Positions 53,273 to 62,638 are shown, counted from the stretch's first letter. The stretch: 64,000 nucleotides of DNA from Billgrantia zhangzhouensis (GCF_021404465.1 NZ_JABFTT010000002.1:337751-401750); one strand, 5' to 3'. Program-made: numbers and translations. The notes: generated by a model not told the origin, from the letters alone.

Positions 53273-55769
53273 GCTTTCCAAGGCGCCCGGTGCCGCGCCT
53301 GAGGTGAATAAAGACGCCACCGCCGACATGAGCGCGGACTCCGCTGTGGCGCGCGAGGAACTCAGGGGCGAGATCAAGGGCGCCAGCCCGCTGGCGCGGG
53401 ATACCGTCTCCCCGGGCACGCATCCGCACTCTCGCGCCCATGAGAGCGCGATCAAGCACGTGACCGGCCGCGCCGCCTATATCGACGATATCAAGGCGCC
53501 GGCCGATGCCCTGCACGTGGCACTGGCGCTCTCGCCCGTCGCCCATGGCCGCCTGACCCGGCTCGATCTGGACAAGGTGCGCGCCATGCCCGGCGTGGTC
53601 GACGTGGTCGGCTTCCATGACGTGCCCGGCCACACCGATATCGGCCCCGTGTTCCCAGGGGATCCGATCTTCGTCGAGGATGAGATCAGCTACGTCGGTC
53701 AGGTACTGTTCGCCGTCGCCGCCGAGAGCCATCGCGCCGCCCGCGAAGCGGTGAACACCGCCCTGGCCCAGGGCATCGCCGAGATCGACGAGCAGCCGGC
53801 CTGCCTCGATCCGGTGGCCGCTACCGAGCGCGGCGAGTTCGTGCGCCCCACCCACGTGCAGCAGAGCGGCGATTGGGAACAGGCCCTGGCCAACGCCGCC
53901 CACGTGGTCGAGGCGGAGCAGTTCGTCGGCGGTCAGGAGCACTTCTATCTGGAAGGTCAGGCCTGCCTGGTGCAGCCCACCGAAGACGAAGGCGTGATCG
54001 TCCACACCTCCAACCAGCACCCCAGCGAGACCCAGAAGCTGGTGGCCGAGGTGCTGGGCATCCCCTTCCACGCCGTGACCGTGGAAGTACGCCGCATGGG
54101 CGGCGGCTTCGGCGGCAAGGAGACCCAGGCCTCACCCTGGGCCTGCATCGCCGCGCTGATCGCCCGGCGCACCGGCCGCACCACTCGCGTGCGCCTGCCC
54201 CGCGCCGACGACATGCGCGTCACCGGCAAGCGCCACCCGTTCCACAACCGCTACCGTCTCGGCGTGGATGAGCAGGGCGTGATCCAGGGCGGCGAGATCA
54301 CCGTGATCGGCGACTGCGGCTACTCCCCCGACCTCTCGGACGCCATCGTCGACCGCGCCATGTTCCACAGCGACAACGCCTACTCCCTGGGCGAAGCCCG
54401 GGTGACAGGCCACCGCGCCCGCACCCACACCGCCTCCAACACCGCCTTCCGCGGCTTCGGCGGCCCCCAGGGCATGATGGTGATCGAGGCGGCGATGGAC
54501 GATATCGCCCGGCGCATCGGCGAAGATCCGCTCACGGTGCGCAAGCGCAACTTCTACCGCCCCGGCCGCCAGACCACCCACTACGGCCAGCAGGTGGATC
54601 AGATCAAGCTGCTGCGCGAGCTGGTCGAGCAGTTGGAAACCAGCAGCGAGTACTGGGCACGGCGGCGTGCCATCACCGAGTTCAACGCCGAGAGTCCGAT
54701 CATCAAGCGCGGCCTGGCGCTCACGCCGGTGAAGTTCGGCATCTCCTTCACCGCCAAGCACCTCAACCAGGCCGGCGCCCTGCTGCACGTCTATACCGAC
54801 GGCAGCGTGATGATCAATCACGGCGGCACCGAGATGGGCCAGGGCCTGCACACCAAGATCTGTCAGGTGGTGGCCCGTGAGCTGGGGCTGGATACCGACG
54901 AGGTGCGCATCACCGCCACCCGTACCGACAAGGTGCCCAACACCTCGCCCACCGCGGCCTCCAGCGGCGCCGACCTCAACGGCCAGGCCGCCCGCGATGC
55001 CTGCGTGAAGCTCAAGCAGCGCCTGTTCGACTTCGCCCACGAGCATCTCTACAAGGATCAAGGCCTCGACCGCGAAGAGATGCGCCTGGAAGCCGGCCAC
55101 TTGGTGGCGGGCCACGGCGAGAGCGAGCGCCGCATTCCCTGGGGCGAGCTGGTCCAGGCGGCCTATCTCAACCGCATCTCGCTCTCCGAGAAAGGCTTCT
55201 ACGCCACGCCGCTGATCCACTACGACCGCAACACCGGCCAGGGCCGCCCCTTCTACTACTACGCCTTCGGCGCCGCCGTGGCCGAGGTCAGCGTCGACAC
55301 CCTGACCGGCGAGTACCAGGTCGAGCGGGTCGACATCCTACACGACGTGGGCGACTCGCTGAACCCGGCCATCGACATCGGCCAGGTGGAGGGCGGCTTC
55401 ATTCAGGGCATGGGCTGGCTGACCAGCGAGGAGCTGAAGTGGAACGAGGCCGGCCGGCTGATCTCCGACGGCCCCGCCACCTACAAGATCCCGACCTACG
55501 GCGATCTGCCGCCGGTGTTCAACGTCAAGCTGATGGAGGGCCACCCCAACTCCATGGCTAGCATCTACCGCTCCAAGGCGGTGGGCGAGCCGCCCTTCAT
55601 GCTCGGCATGGCGGTGTGGTCAGCGCTGCGCGATGCCCTGGCTAGCCTGGCAGACTACGCCGAAGCCCCACGACTCGACACCCCGGCCACCCCGGAGCGG
55701 GTACTGCTGGCCGCCGAGGAGCTGCGCAGCCGCTACGACAGCGCGCAACTGGAACGAGGCGCGCCGTAA
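53256..55769 (+). CDS. xdhB: Xanthine dehydrogenase molybdenum-binding subunit
   Basis: 837 residues; oxidises hypoxanthine and xanthine towards urate at the molybdopterin centre. Cofactor contacts: GGQEHFYLEGQACLV near residue 227, RRMGGGFGGKETQ near residue 281, AFRGFGGPQGM near residue 395, GGTEMGQGLHTK near residue 525 and, near the C-terminus, KAVGEPPFMLGMAVWSAL with the catalytic Glu. The N-terminal 65 residues form a linker before HESAIKHVTGRAAYIDDI. Cotranscribed with xdhA and xdhC by overlapping ends. Confidence 0.96.
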
Positions 55770-56635
55770 TGAACGCGCCACGGCCCACACCCTGGCACGA
55801 AGCGCTGCACCGGCTGCAGCTCGAGGGGCTGCCCCACGCGCTGGCCACGGTGGTGACCAGCGCCGGCTCCACACCCCGCGAGCCCGGCGCGCGTATGGTG
55901 ATCAGCGAGAGCGAAGTGTTCGACACCCTGGGTGGCGGCACCTTCGAGTTCCAGGTGATCGACGCCGCCCGCGAGAAGCTGACGCGGGGCGAAGCCGGCA
56001 TGAGCCTCGAAGCCTTCGCCCTGGGCGGGCGCAGCGGCCAATGCTGCGGCGGCTTCGTCAACGTGCTGCTGGAGGTGTTCCCCGGCAGCGCGGCCACGCT
56101 GGCCGTCTTCGGTGCCGGCCACGTCGGCAACGAGCTGGTACGCCTGGCCGCCCCGTTGCCCTGGCGCGTGCTGTGGCACGACAGCCGTGAGGGCGTATTC
56201 CCCGCCTGGAGCAAGGAGCAGTCGCGCCTGGCCTGCCATCACGCCCCGGACCCGCATGCTGCCGTGGCGGCGCTGCCGGCAGGCAGCCACGCGCTGGTGC
56301 TGACCCACGACCACGCCGAGGATCGCGCCCTGGTCGACGCCCTGCTCCAGCGGGACGACATCGCCTCCATCGGCCTGATCGGCTCCAAGAGCAAGTGGGC
56401 CAGCTTCCGTTCGCGGCTTACCGATGCCGGCCACGACGACACGGCCCTGGCCCGGGTGCGCTGCCCCATCGGACTGGCCAGAGGCCCGGATGGCGAACCG
56501 ATCCGAGGCGGCGACAAGACGCCCTACGCCATCGCCATCGCCGCCCTGGCCGAACTGCTGCCGATGGTGGGCAATGCCGAGCGCGCCGATCAACGCGGCC
56601 TGGCGCCGGCCGTGCTGCGTGCTCTTTTCAACTGA
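55769..56635 (+). CDS. xdhC: Xanthine dehydrogenase accessory protein XdhC
   Basis: 288-residue chaperone that binds and sulfurates the molybdenum cofactor before insertion in XdhB. Family motifs: TVVTSAGSTPREPGARMVIS near residue 30, GGRSGQCCGGFVNVLLE near residue 88, and a C-terminal Rossmann-like domain with VFGAGHVGNELVRLA near residue 112. GSKSKWASFRSRL near residue 208 follows. Its ATG shares one base with the xdhB TAA. Confidence 0.95.
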   Translation: MNAPRPTPWHEALHRLQLEGLPHALATVVTSAGSTPREPGARMVISESEVFDTLGGGTFEFQVIDAAREKLTRGEAGMSLEAFALGGRSGQCCGGFVNVLLEVFPGSAATLAVFGAGHVGNELVRLAAPLPWRVLWHDSREGVFPAWSKEQSRLACHHAPDPHAAVAALPAGSHALVLTHDHAEDRALVDALLQRDDIASIGLIGSKSKWASFRSRLTDAGHDDTALARVRCPIGLARGPDGEPIRGGDKTPYAIAIAALAELLPMVGNAERADQRGLAPAVLRALFN

Positions 56636-56673
56636 TTACTTGAGGGGCGCCGGGGACAGGCCAAAGGGGAGGT

Positions 56674-56695
56674 CCTTCGCCATGGATGGCGAAGG
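56674..56695. repeat. Perfect hairpin within a putative dispersed intergenic element
   Basis: CCTTCGCCAT (56674-56683) and ATGGCGAAGG (56686-56695) form a 10-bp dyad with a GG centre, between xdhC and guaD. The flanks (about 56640-56730) hold GGGACAGGCC, GCGCCCAGGGACGGG and TTCACAGCGCC, a layout that looks like a mobile intergenic repeat rather than operon-specific sequence. Only one copy is in the window. Confidence 0.5.
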
Positions 56696-56782
56696 TAGCG
56701 CCCAGGGACGGGTTCACAGCGCCTCCCCGATGGCCTCCTGTGGCCGGAACAGCCCGATGACTGCAATCAACGAGCCCCAGAT

Positions 56783-58105
56783 ATGACGATCAACGAATCC
56801 CGCATAATACGCGCCGAACTGCTGAGCTTCGATGCCGATCCCGGCGAAGGCGACAGCCCCGCCGAAGGCAGCGTGCGCCACTACGCCGACGGCGCGCTGT
56901 GGCTGGAGAACGGCCGCATCAAGGCCATCGACGACTACGCAGCGTTGGCGCCACGCCTGCCCGAAGGCATCGAGACGGTGGATCATCGCGGCAAGCTGGT
57001 GATGCCCGGCTTCATCGACAGCCACGTGCACTACGTGCAGTTGGAGATCATGGCCTCCTACGGGCGTCAGCTGCTGGACTGGCTGAACGAATATACCTTC
57101 CCCGAAGAGTGCAGCTTCGCCCAGCGCGAGCGGGCCGAGGTGATCTCCAATGCCTTCCTCGACGAGATGCTGCGGGTCGGCACCACCACCGCCCAGGTGT
57201 TCTGCTCCAGCCACCCCACCTCGGTGGAAGCCTTCTTCTCGGCCTGCCGCGAGCGTGATTTACGCATGCTGGCCGGCAAGGTGCTGATGGATCGCAACGC
57301 CCCCGAGGCGCTGTGCGACGACACCTACGGCGGCATTCGCGACACCGAACGCCTGATCGGCGAGTGGCACGGCAGAGGGCGCCTGGGCTACAGCCTGACC
57401 CCGCGTTTCGCGCCGACCTCCACCCGCAAGCAGCTCGACGCCACCGGCGCACTGCTACGCAACGACCCGAGCCTGTGGCTACAGACCCACCTCTCCGAGA
57501 ACCCCGGCGAGCTCGACTGGGTGGCCGAACTGTTCCCCGAGAGCCGCGACTACCTCGAAGTCTACGAGCAGTCCGGGCTGGTCGGCCCGCGCAGCACCTT
57601 CGCCCACGGCATCCACCTCGACCAGGAGATGCGTGGCAGGCTGGCCGAGCGCGGCGCCAACATCGCCTTCTGCCCCAGCTCCAACATGTTCCTCGGCAGC
57701 GGCCTGTTCGACCGCCTGGCGGCACGCGAGGTCGGCCTCAACATCACCTACGCCAGCGACGTCGGCGGCGGCACCGACCTCTCCGGCCTCGCCACGCTCA
57801 AGGCCGGCTATCAGGTAGGCCAACTGCGCGGCCAACCGCTAACCGCCTGGCAAGGCCTCTACGGCCTCACCCTTGGCAACGCCAAGGCGCTCTCGCTGGA
57901 CGACAAGATCGGTCGCCTCGCCCCCGGCATGGAAGCCGACTTCGTCGTCATCGACCCCGATGGCTCCCCGCTGCTTGGGCGCCGTCACGCACGTTGCAAA
58001 ACCCTCGGCGAGCGGCTGTTCGCCCTGATGATGCTCGGCGACGACCGCAGCATTCTGGAAACCTGGGCCGGGGGACGCTGCCAGCACCGCCGCGACCAGG
58101 TCTAG
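56783..58105 (+). CDS. guaD: Guanine deaminase
   Basis: 440-residue amidohydrolase that deaminates guanine to xanthine, feeding the xanthine dehydrogenase encoded upstream. Zinc motif PGFIDSHVHYVQLEIMASYG (His-x-His near residue 80), LLDWLNEYTFPEE near residue 97, AGKVLMDRNAPEAL near residue 160, LQTHLSENPGELDWV near residue 235, GIHLDQEM near residue 280, FCPSSNMFLGSG near residue 302 and YASDVGGGTDLS near residue 325. 147 bases separate it from xdhC, filled by a hairpin element. Confidence 0.96.
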   Translation: MTINESRIIRAELLSFDADPGEGDSPAEGSVRHYADGALWLENGRIKAIDDYAALAPRLPEGIETVDHRGKLVMPGFIDSHVHYVQLEIMASYGRQLLDWLNEYTFPEECSFAQRERAEVISNAFLDEMLRVGTTTAQVFCSSHPTSVEAFFSACRERDLRMLAGKVLMDRNAPEALCDDTYGGIRDTERLIGEWHGRGRLGYSLTPRFAPTSTRKQLDATGALLRNDPSLWLQTHLSENPGELDWVAELFPESRDYLEVYEQSGLVGPRSTFAHGIHLDQEMRGRLAERGANIAFCPSSNMFLGSGLFDRLAAREVGLNITYASDVGGGTDLSGLATLKAGYQVGQLRGQPLTAWQGLYGLTLGNAKALSLDDKIGRLAPGMEADFVVIDPDGSPLLGRRHARCKTLGERLFALMMLGDDRSILETWAGGRCQHRRDQV

Positions 58106-58116
58106 GCTAAGCCTGA

Positions 58117-58164
58117 AACGAAAATGGCGAGTGGCTCTCAGAATTCATGAGGACCACTCGCCAT
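58117..58164 (-). terminator. Rho-independent terminator of the relBE-like operon
   Basis: A perfect 11-bp stem (58124-58134 ATGGCGAGTGG with 58154-58164 CCACTCGCCAT), with inner CTCA/TGAG pairing, is followed on the minus strand by TTTTCGTTT. It lies 43 bases after the toxin stop and 19 bases after the guaD stop, so it may stop both converging transcripts. Confidence 0.75.
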
Positions 58165-58206
58165 GGGTGAAACGCTCGATAACGTGGTAACGAACTCAAT
58201 ACCTAG

Positions 58207-58470
58207 CTAGCTGCGCTTGTAGGCATGCTTGCGATGACCAATCTTCACGACCGTTACGACAACGAGCTCATCTGCCACTTCATATATGATTCTGTACACA
58301 CCCTGCCGGATTCGGTAGCGCTCTTGCCCTGAAAGCTTTTCACTCCCGACTGGACGGGGATTCTCCTGCAGCTCCTCCATGCGCTGCAGAATGCGGGCAA
58401 CGTCTTTGTTGGGGATTGGACGAAGATCTTTCGAGACAGATTTCTTGAACACAAGCTTATAGTTTGCCAT
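58207..58470 (-). CDS. RelE/ParE-superfamily toxin
   Basis: 87-residue basic protein with the RelE fold pattern: YKLVFKKSVSKDLRPIPNKDVARILQRMEEL, PVGSEKLSGQERYRIRQGVYRIIYEVADELVVVTVVKIGHRKHAYKR. The KLSG...RIRQGVYRI motif and the C-terminal GHRKHAYKR are typical of RelE-type ribosome-dependent mRNA interferases. Its ATG overlaps the antitoxin 3' end by 14 bases, the usual antitoxin-first arrangement. Confidence 0.92.
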   Translation of the reverse strand: MANYKLVFKKSVSKDLRPIPNKDVARILQRMEELQENPRPVGSEKLSGQERYRIRQGVYRIIYEVADELVVVTVVKIGHRKHAYKRS

Positions 58471-58690
58471 GAGCCTTCAAATCGTCCAGCAAAGCCTCAT
58501 AGCTCATTGTTGGCTCAGCAATCCGTTCCTCGAACGCCGCCAAATCTTCCTGATCCTCAGCTAATGCCGCACGAACGGCATCGTTGACGATATCCGATAA
58601 GGAACGATGCGTATGCGCAGCCTTCAGCCGCAGCGCAGCGTGTAACTGAGGGTCAAAATAAACCGTAGAACGCTTCGATGTCTCGCTCAT
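58457..58690 (-). CDS. Antitoxin of the RelE-like toxin (ribbon-helix-helix)
   Basis: 77-residue acidic protein. The N-terminus STVYFDPQLHAALRLKAAHTHRSLSDIVNDAVRAAL is a CopG-like ribbon-helix-helix DNA-binding domain (residues about 6-42), and the acidic C-terminus (EDLAAFEERIAEPTMSYEALLDDLK) should bind the toxin. ATG 58690 is chosen for the perfect GGAGGAG RBS; the upstream open frame runs across the promoter. Autoregulation is likely through repeats around the promoter. Confidence 0.92.
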   Translation of the reverse strand: MSETSKRSTVYFDPQLHAALRLKAAHTHRSLSDIVNDAVRAALAEDQEDLAAFEERIAEPTMSYEALLDDLKAHGKL

Positions 58691-58709
58691 GAGCTCCTCC
58701 AAACCTCGC

Positions 58710-58749
58710 GACGTCAAGACATTGTAGCACCATGACGTCAAAGCATCAA
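58710..58749 (-). promoter_or_regulatory. Promoter and probable operator of the toxin-antitoxin operon
   Basis: On the minus strand -35 TTGATG (58744-58749) and -10 TACAAT (58721-58726) are 17 bases apart, 30 bases before the antitoxin start. TTGACGTC occurs twice in direct orientation (58734-58741 and 58710-58717) around the -10 box, suiting a ribbon-helix-helix repressor. Confidence 0.6.
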
Positions 58750-58839
58750 AGTTGACCAGCTAACATTTCTGTCAAGCACCTGCTGAAGGTGTTTCATCAG
58801 ACGCACTGCCAGGACGCCGATCGCGAAGCTTACGGCGAG

Positions 58840-59185
58840 ATGGCATGGCAGGATCATCGGGCTGATCGTGGCGCACAGGCCGGAGGTCGCCAAGGCGCAG
58901 ACGGCGGCACGCGATCAGAAGATCGAGGCACTGCAGGCCGATGCTCGCCAGTGGTTCGAGAAGCTGGATAACCAGGATGCCGGGCGTCGCTACCGCGGCA
59001 GAAAGCTCTCCGATGCCGGCGTTACCGCCAGGTTCTACAAGGCCGTCACTGACGCTCACCTCGGGCATATCCTGAAGGTCGACCTAACGACCGAGACGTT
59101 CAACTATGTGCTGGATCAGCGTGCACTGGATCGCGCCAGGATGATGGATGGCAAGCTGCTGCTGGTCACCAACATGGCCGATCAC
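58840..59185 (+). pseudogene. IS1634-family transposase fragment
   Basis: The frame read from about 58840 gives RIIGLIVAHRPEVAKAQTAARDQKIE... then KLDNQDAGRRYRGRKLSD, VTARFYKAVTDAHLGHILKVDL and RARMMDGKLLLVTNMADH. This is a central section of an IS1634-type DDE transposase. It lacks the N-terminal part and everything after the LLLVTN strand, where an IS3-type fragment starts on the other strand. Confidence 0.75.
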
Positions 59186-59351
59186 GAGCCGAGACACTCT
59201 GCTGCTGCTGAGCCTTGGCTCGCCATTGATAGAGCTGGCTAGGTTGAAGACCCAGCTCACGAGCTGCGGCACTGGCTCCAACACGGTCAGCGAGTGCCAG
59301 GGCCTCGGCTTTGTAGGCCTGGGAGTAACGGGTACGGGTCTTCTTTGTCAT
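59185..59351 (-). pseudogene. IS3-family orfA fragment
   Basis: On the minus strand MTKKTRTRYSQAYKAEALALADRVG, then the helix-turn-helix AARELGLQPSQLYQWRAKAQQQQSVSARD, is the N-terminal half of an IS3-type OrfA. The frame then leaves transposase sequence at the IS1634 junction, so the leucine-zipper half and orfB are missing. An alternative start lies 21 bases upstream. Confidence 0.8.
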
Positions 59352-59541
59352 CGACGTTGCTTGCCTTGCCATGGGGTCACCTCGTTCAGGGTACTACCTT
59401 AACGGGGTGTCCACTGTTGCTGGGCAAGATCACTGTGTAGGCGTGCACGGGTAGGCGCAACATGTCGTCACGAAAACAAATGCAGGGATCTGCACCTCAT
59501 TCCCGATGTCGACTCCACGTTGTGGCAGTATTCGTACTGAG

Positions 59542-60477
59542 TCAGGCGATCTCACCTCGCCCTATGGAAGCCATGGTGTGTCGTGTAAAGGCTGAGCGAG
59601 AGAGGAATTCCGCCAGCTGCTTGGTTGCATACTTATGTGTTGCCTGAATCATAACGAGCTCGACCATCGGTAATTCTGGAAATCCCTCTTCGTCTCCAAG
59701 AATGATATGATCCTCCGCAAGCGCACTTGCAGGAAGAACACCGATACCGAGGCCAGCCGATACTGCAGCACGTATATTCTCGTAGGACGCACTTACATAC
59801 GCACCGTAAGCATTCTTTCCTGCTTTATCCAGCGCTGTGAGCGCCGCGTTTCTATAGCAACATCCATCAGGAAAGATCACAAGAGGTACTTCCGTCATGC
59901 TATCAAATCCGTACTGCTGTGCAGCCACCCAGTATAGTGGCTCTCTCCGCAATGAGTGCATCTTCCAGCGATTATCGCTTGGTACGAAATTCTCTAAGCA
60001 CTTTAGAATGATAAGATCAAGTCCACTATTTTCAATCTGATAGAGTAGTTGCGAGGAAAGTGCAGAAATGACCTCTAGGCGCAGCTTGCGATTCAGCTCC
60101 GCACACCGAGATATGGCACCATGTAGATCTGCAACCTTGAAGTCGTCCGGAACACCGACCAGCAAGCGACCAGAGATTTCCGGCTGCTTCATAGCACTCA
60201 AGGCCTCAGACGTCCGTATGAGGATCTCTTTGGCAGCTGGTAGAAATCTTTCGCCATCTTCCGTTAAGCCCATTATATGGCCTTGGCGGCGCTCTAGCAA
60301 TTTACAGTCTAGTATCTCTTCTAGACGTTTGAGACTTTGTGTGACGGCAGACTGACTGCGATACAGCTGGAGTCCTGCCTGCTGAAACCCCATGCCTTCG
60401 GCTAGCAGCACGAAAGCCCGAAGGTGCTCAAGGGTGACACGTCTATCACCCAGAGGTGATGGTTGAGTATCGAACAT
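59542..60477 (-). CDS. LysR-family transcriptional regulator of the AT-rich cluster
   Basis: 311 residues; winged helix near residues 14-75 (VTLEHLRAFVLLAEGMGFQQAGLQLYRSQSAVTQSLKRLEEIL), then an effector domain with GRLLVGVPDDFKVADLHGAI and GIGVLPASALAEDHIILGDEEGFPELP. GGAG precedes the ATG. Base composition is clearly lower in GC than genes before 58 kb. It is divergent from the EamA-methyltransferase-PLP enzyme genes across 295 bases and is their presumptive regulator. Confidence 0.9.
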   Translation of the reverse strand: MFDTQPSPLGDRRVTLEHLRAFVLLAEGMGFQQAGLQLYRSQSAVTQSLKRLEEILDCKLLERRQGHIMGLTEDGERFLPAAKEILIRTSEALSAMKQPEISGRLLVGVPDDFKVADLHGAISRCAELNRKLRLEVISALSSQLLYQIENSGLDLIILKCLENFVPSDNRWKMHSLRREPLYWVAAQQYGFDSMTEVPLVIFPDGCCYRNAALTALDKAGKNAYGAYVSASYENIRAAVSAGLGIGVLPASALAEDHIILGDEEGFPELPMVELVMIQATHKYATKQLAEFLSRSAFTRHTMASIGRGEIA

Positions 60478-60772
60478 GTAACTACTCCGCGCTGTTACTT
60501 ATAGATCATCGCTAGCTTGTTACAGGAACATGGCTTTCGCTGGATCGCCCGGCATGAAGCCGCCTTTTCACTAAAGCCGTTCTACATCTCCTGATTGTAA
60601 TGCTAGCTATGAATACTTCCGAAGGACAGTGCCAATCACATAGCCTTTCCCGACTCAAAATAAGCTCAACTAATTATGGCAACCGAACTACTAATTTCCA
60701 ATCTATTCGTGCTCCATCCATCATGATTTCAAATAATGAAGAGAAGGTGAAGGCCACCAGGTTGGAGGTTTC
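60478..60772. promoter_or_regulatory. Divergent intergenic region of the AT-rich cluster
   Basis: 295 bases without a credible gene. The AT content is high and several short dyads occur, such as GCTAGC within ATTGTAATGCTAGCTATGAAT (around 60594-60615), a possible LysR-type half-site pair. The strong GGAGG RBS for the EamA gene lies at its right end. No confident promoter can be drawn. Confidence 0.35.
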
Positions 60773-61648
60773 GTGAACAATGTGATGTTAGCTGTCCTAG
60801 TCATGATTTTCAGCATGGTGTGGAGTTCAGCGTTCATCGCGGGTGCGATTGCCCTCGATGATTTTGATCCTTTCACTCTCCTCACTATTCGCTTCTTATT
60901 GAGTGCGCTACTGATGCTACCCTTCTGTCTTGCTAGCGGCGGATACATCGGAAACCGTATTGCTATCCAGCATGGGTTGCTGCTTGGCGTTCTTAACAAC
61001 GCGCTTTACCTTGGACTGAGCTTTGCCGCATTGCAAACCATTAGGCCTCAGCTCGTTATCGTCATTGTGAGCTGCGCACCACTTGCTACGGGCCTGTTGT
61101 CTGCATGGTGGGGAGTAGAAGCACTTTCACTAATGAAGCTACTGGGAGCGGCGTTAGGATTGGCAGGTGTGGTAGTCATCTCAGGGGTGGCCAGTGGAAT
61201 GACTGTCGATCCCTGGGGAATCCTGATGGCGACCGCAGGAATGCTAGCCTTTGCATGTGGCACTGTATTCTTCAAGGGCCGAGGAACGAACCTCCCCGTC
61301 CTGCAGGCCAATTTCTGGCAATCCACTGCTGGAGCTACTGTACTGCTCCCCTTGGCATTGGTTTTCGGACAGCCGCTTGCTACCCCTTCCACCAATAGCA
61401 TGATTGCCGTTGCACATTTGGTACTCATCGTCACCGTCGGTGGAATGAGCCTCTGGCTGGTGCTGATCCGTATTAGCGGGGCTGCGACGGCATCGGCTTA
61501 CCACCTGCTCAACCCATTTTTTGGCGTTCTGCTTGCCTACTTGATATTGGGGGAATCACTTCACTCTACGGATTTCATCGGAGCAGGACTAATTGTGATT
61601 GGACTGATCCTGTCCACCCAAGAAAGATGGAGGGAAAAGCAATGTTAA
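60773..61648 (+). CDS. EamA/DMT-family exporter of the AT-rich cluster
   Basis: 291 residues, ten membrane helices in two EamA repeats (first: VMIFSMVWSSAFIAGAIAL...; second: GILMATAGMLAFACGTVFFKGRG...). The GTG start at 60773 follows TTGGAGGTTTC, an ideal RBS. The gene overlaps the methyltransferase start by 7 bases. EamA proteins of this type often export amino acids and derivatives (RhtA, YdeD-like), suggesting that the product of the next two enzymes is exported. Confidence 0.9.
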   Translation: MNNVMLAVLVMIFSMVWSSAFIAGAIALDDFDPFTLLTIRFLLSALLMLPFCLASGGYIGNRIAIQHGLLLGVLNNALYLGLSFAALQTIRPQLVIVIVSCAPLATGLLSAWWGVEALSLMKLLGAALGLAGVVVISGVASGMTVDPWGILMATAGMLAFACGTVFFKGRGTNLPVLQANFWQSTAGATVLLPLALVFGQPLATPSTNSMIAVAHLVLIVTVGGMSLWLVLIRISGAATASAYHLLNPFFGVLLAYLILGESLHSTDFIGAGLIVIGLILSTQERWREKQC

Positions 61649-62625
61649 GCAGCAACAATCTCATATCCAGCGAAGAAGTTCAGATCGACATAGCAGCTCT
61701 ATTCGGGTTAAGAAACACATTAAGAATTCAGAGAAATGCAACTATTTATTTAACCGAGCGCAGCTACCTCCCAAAAGTAAGCGATCCACGAAGCGATTGG
61801 GTGGCCAGTGTAGCCGTACCTGCATTTTTAGCCCTTAAGCAAACCGGCACAGAAGTGAGGGACTTCTGCACAATCGGCACTGGAACAGGACTCGATGCCC
61901 TTGCTGCTATCGAAATCCTCAACGCACGGAACATCATTATTACCGATTTGCATGATGATGTCGTCACGCTGGCACGGCAGAATATTCTACAGAACACGGA
62001 TAAAGCCAGTAGATTGACAATCTTTTCAGGGGTTGGTGATCTACTCTATCCGCTCAAAGGAGAGAATTTCTCATTGGACCTTATTTGTGAAAATCTACCC
62101 AATATTCCAATTAATCCAAAAGACAACCTGAAGGATGGTCAGATAAGCTCTACGTTTATCGCCAATCGTTCAGAAAAAATTCCAGACTTCGTTAGTCGCC
62201 ACCTGATCACACTTCACTATTTGGCGCTAGAGCAGGCGTTTCCCTTACTTAGAAATGGCGGCCGTATACTCTCCTCAATTGGAGGACGAATCCCTTTGGA
62301 GGTCATCGGACGACTTGGCGAAGAATATGGCTATTCATGCGAAATTCTGATATTCACCTGGAAGCGACAATCGGAGCCAGAGGAGGTAATTACTGGTTAT
62401 GCGCAATGGGAGCGTGAAGGTTTTGGCCCATTCCAGTTCTACCCTATTGAAGATCTCGAAGAAATGTTTCGCTCAGTTGAACATGTCACAGCGGGTGCAC
62501 AGGCACGTGCAATTGAACATGCTCTATCACCTCATGTAATGACAGCCCAAGAAGCTCTAGGAGCGATGAATAACGGTATCGAAATCGGGCACACCGTAGC
62601 AGTTCTTGATTCAGTGAAATGTTAG
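61642..62625 (+). CDS. Class I SAM-dependent methyltransferase, unusual
   Basis: 327 residues. SAM motif I DFCTIGTGTGLDALAA (residues 74-89), acidic strand-2 end NIIITDLHDDVV (97-108), and motif IV DLICENLPNIPIN (146-157). NLPN at 151-154 takes the place of the N-P-P-Y motif of amide/amine N-methyltransferases of the HemK/PrmC group. The N-terminal 60 residues (VQIDIAALFGLRNTLRIQRNATIYL) match nothing I know. ATG 61642 is chosen for the GGAGGG RBS; an ATG 15 bases earlier is possible. Coupled to the EamA gene. Confidence 0.82.
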   Translation: MLSSNNLISSEEVQIDIAALFGLRNTLRIQRNATIYLTERSYLPKVSDPRSDWVASVAVPAFLALKQTGTEVRDFCTIGTGTGLDALAAIEILNARNIIITDLHDDVVTLARQNILQNTDKASRLTIFSGVGDLLYPLKGENFSLDLICENLPNIPINPKDNLKDGQISSTFIANRSEKIPDFVSRHLITLHYLALEQAFPLLRNGGRILSSIGGRIPLEVIGRLGEEYGYSCEILIFTWKRQSEPEEVITGYAQWEREGFGPFQFYPIEDLEEMFRSVEHVTAGAQARAIEHALSPHVMTAQEALGAMNNGIEIGHTVAVLDSVKC

Positions 62626-62638
62626 CCAGGAGGACGCC

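Larger units (their letters stand above)
58750..59415. mobile_element. Nested remnants of two insertion sequences
   Basis: The plus strand holds an internal piece of an IS1634-type transposase up to about 59185, and the minus strand holds the 5' part of an IS3-type orfA from about 59185 to 59351 plus its upstream end; TGGACACCCCGTT (59401-59413, minus strand) looks like the IS3 terminal inverted repeat. Both are truncated at the same junction, so neither can transpose. They form the left border of the AT-rich cluster. Confidence 0.7.
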
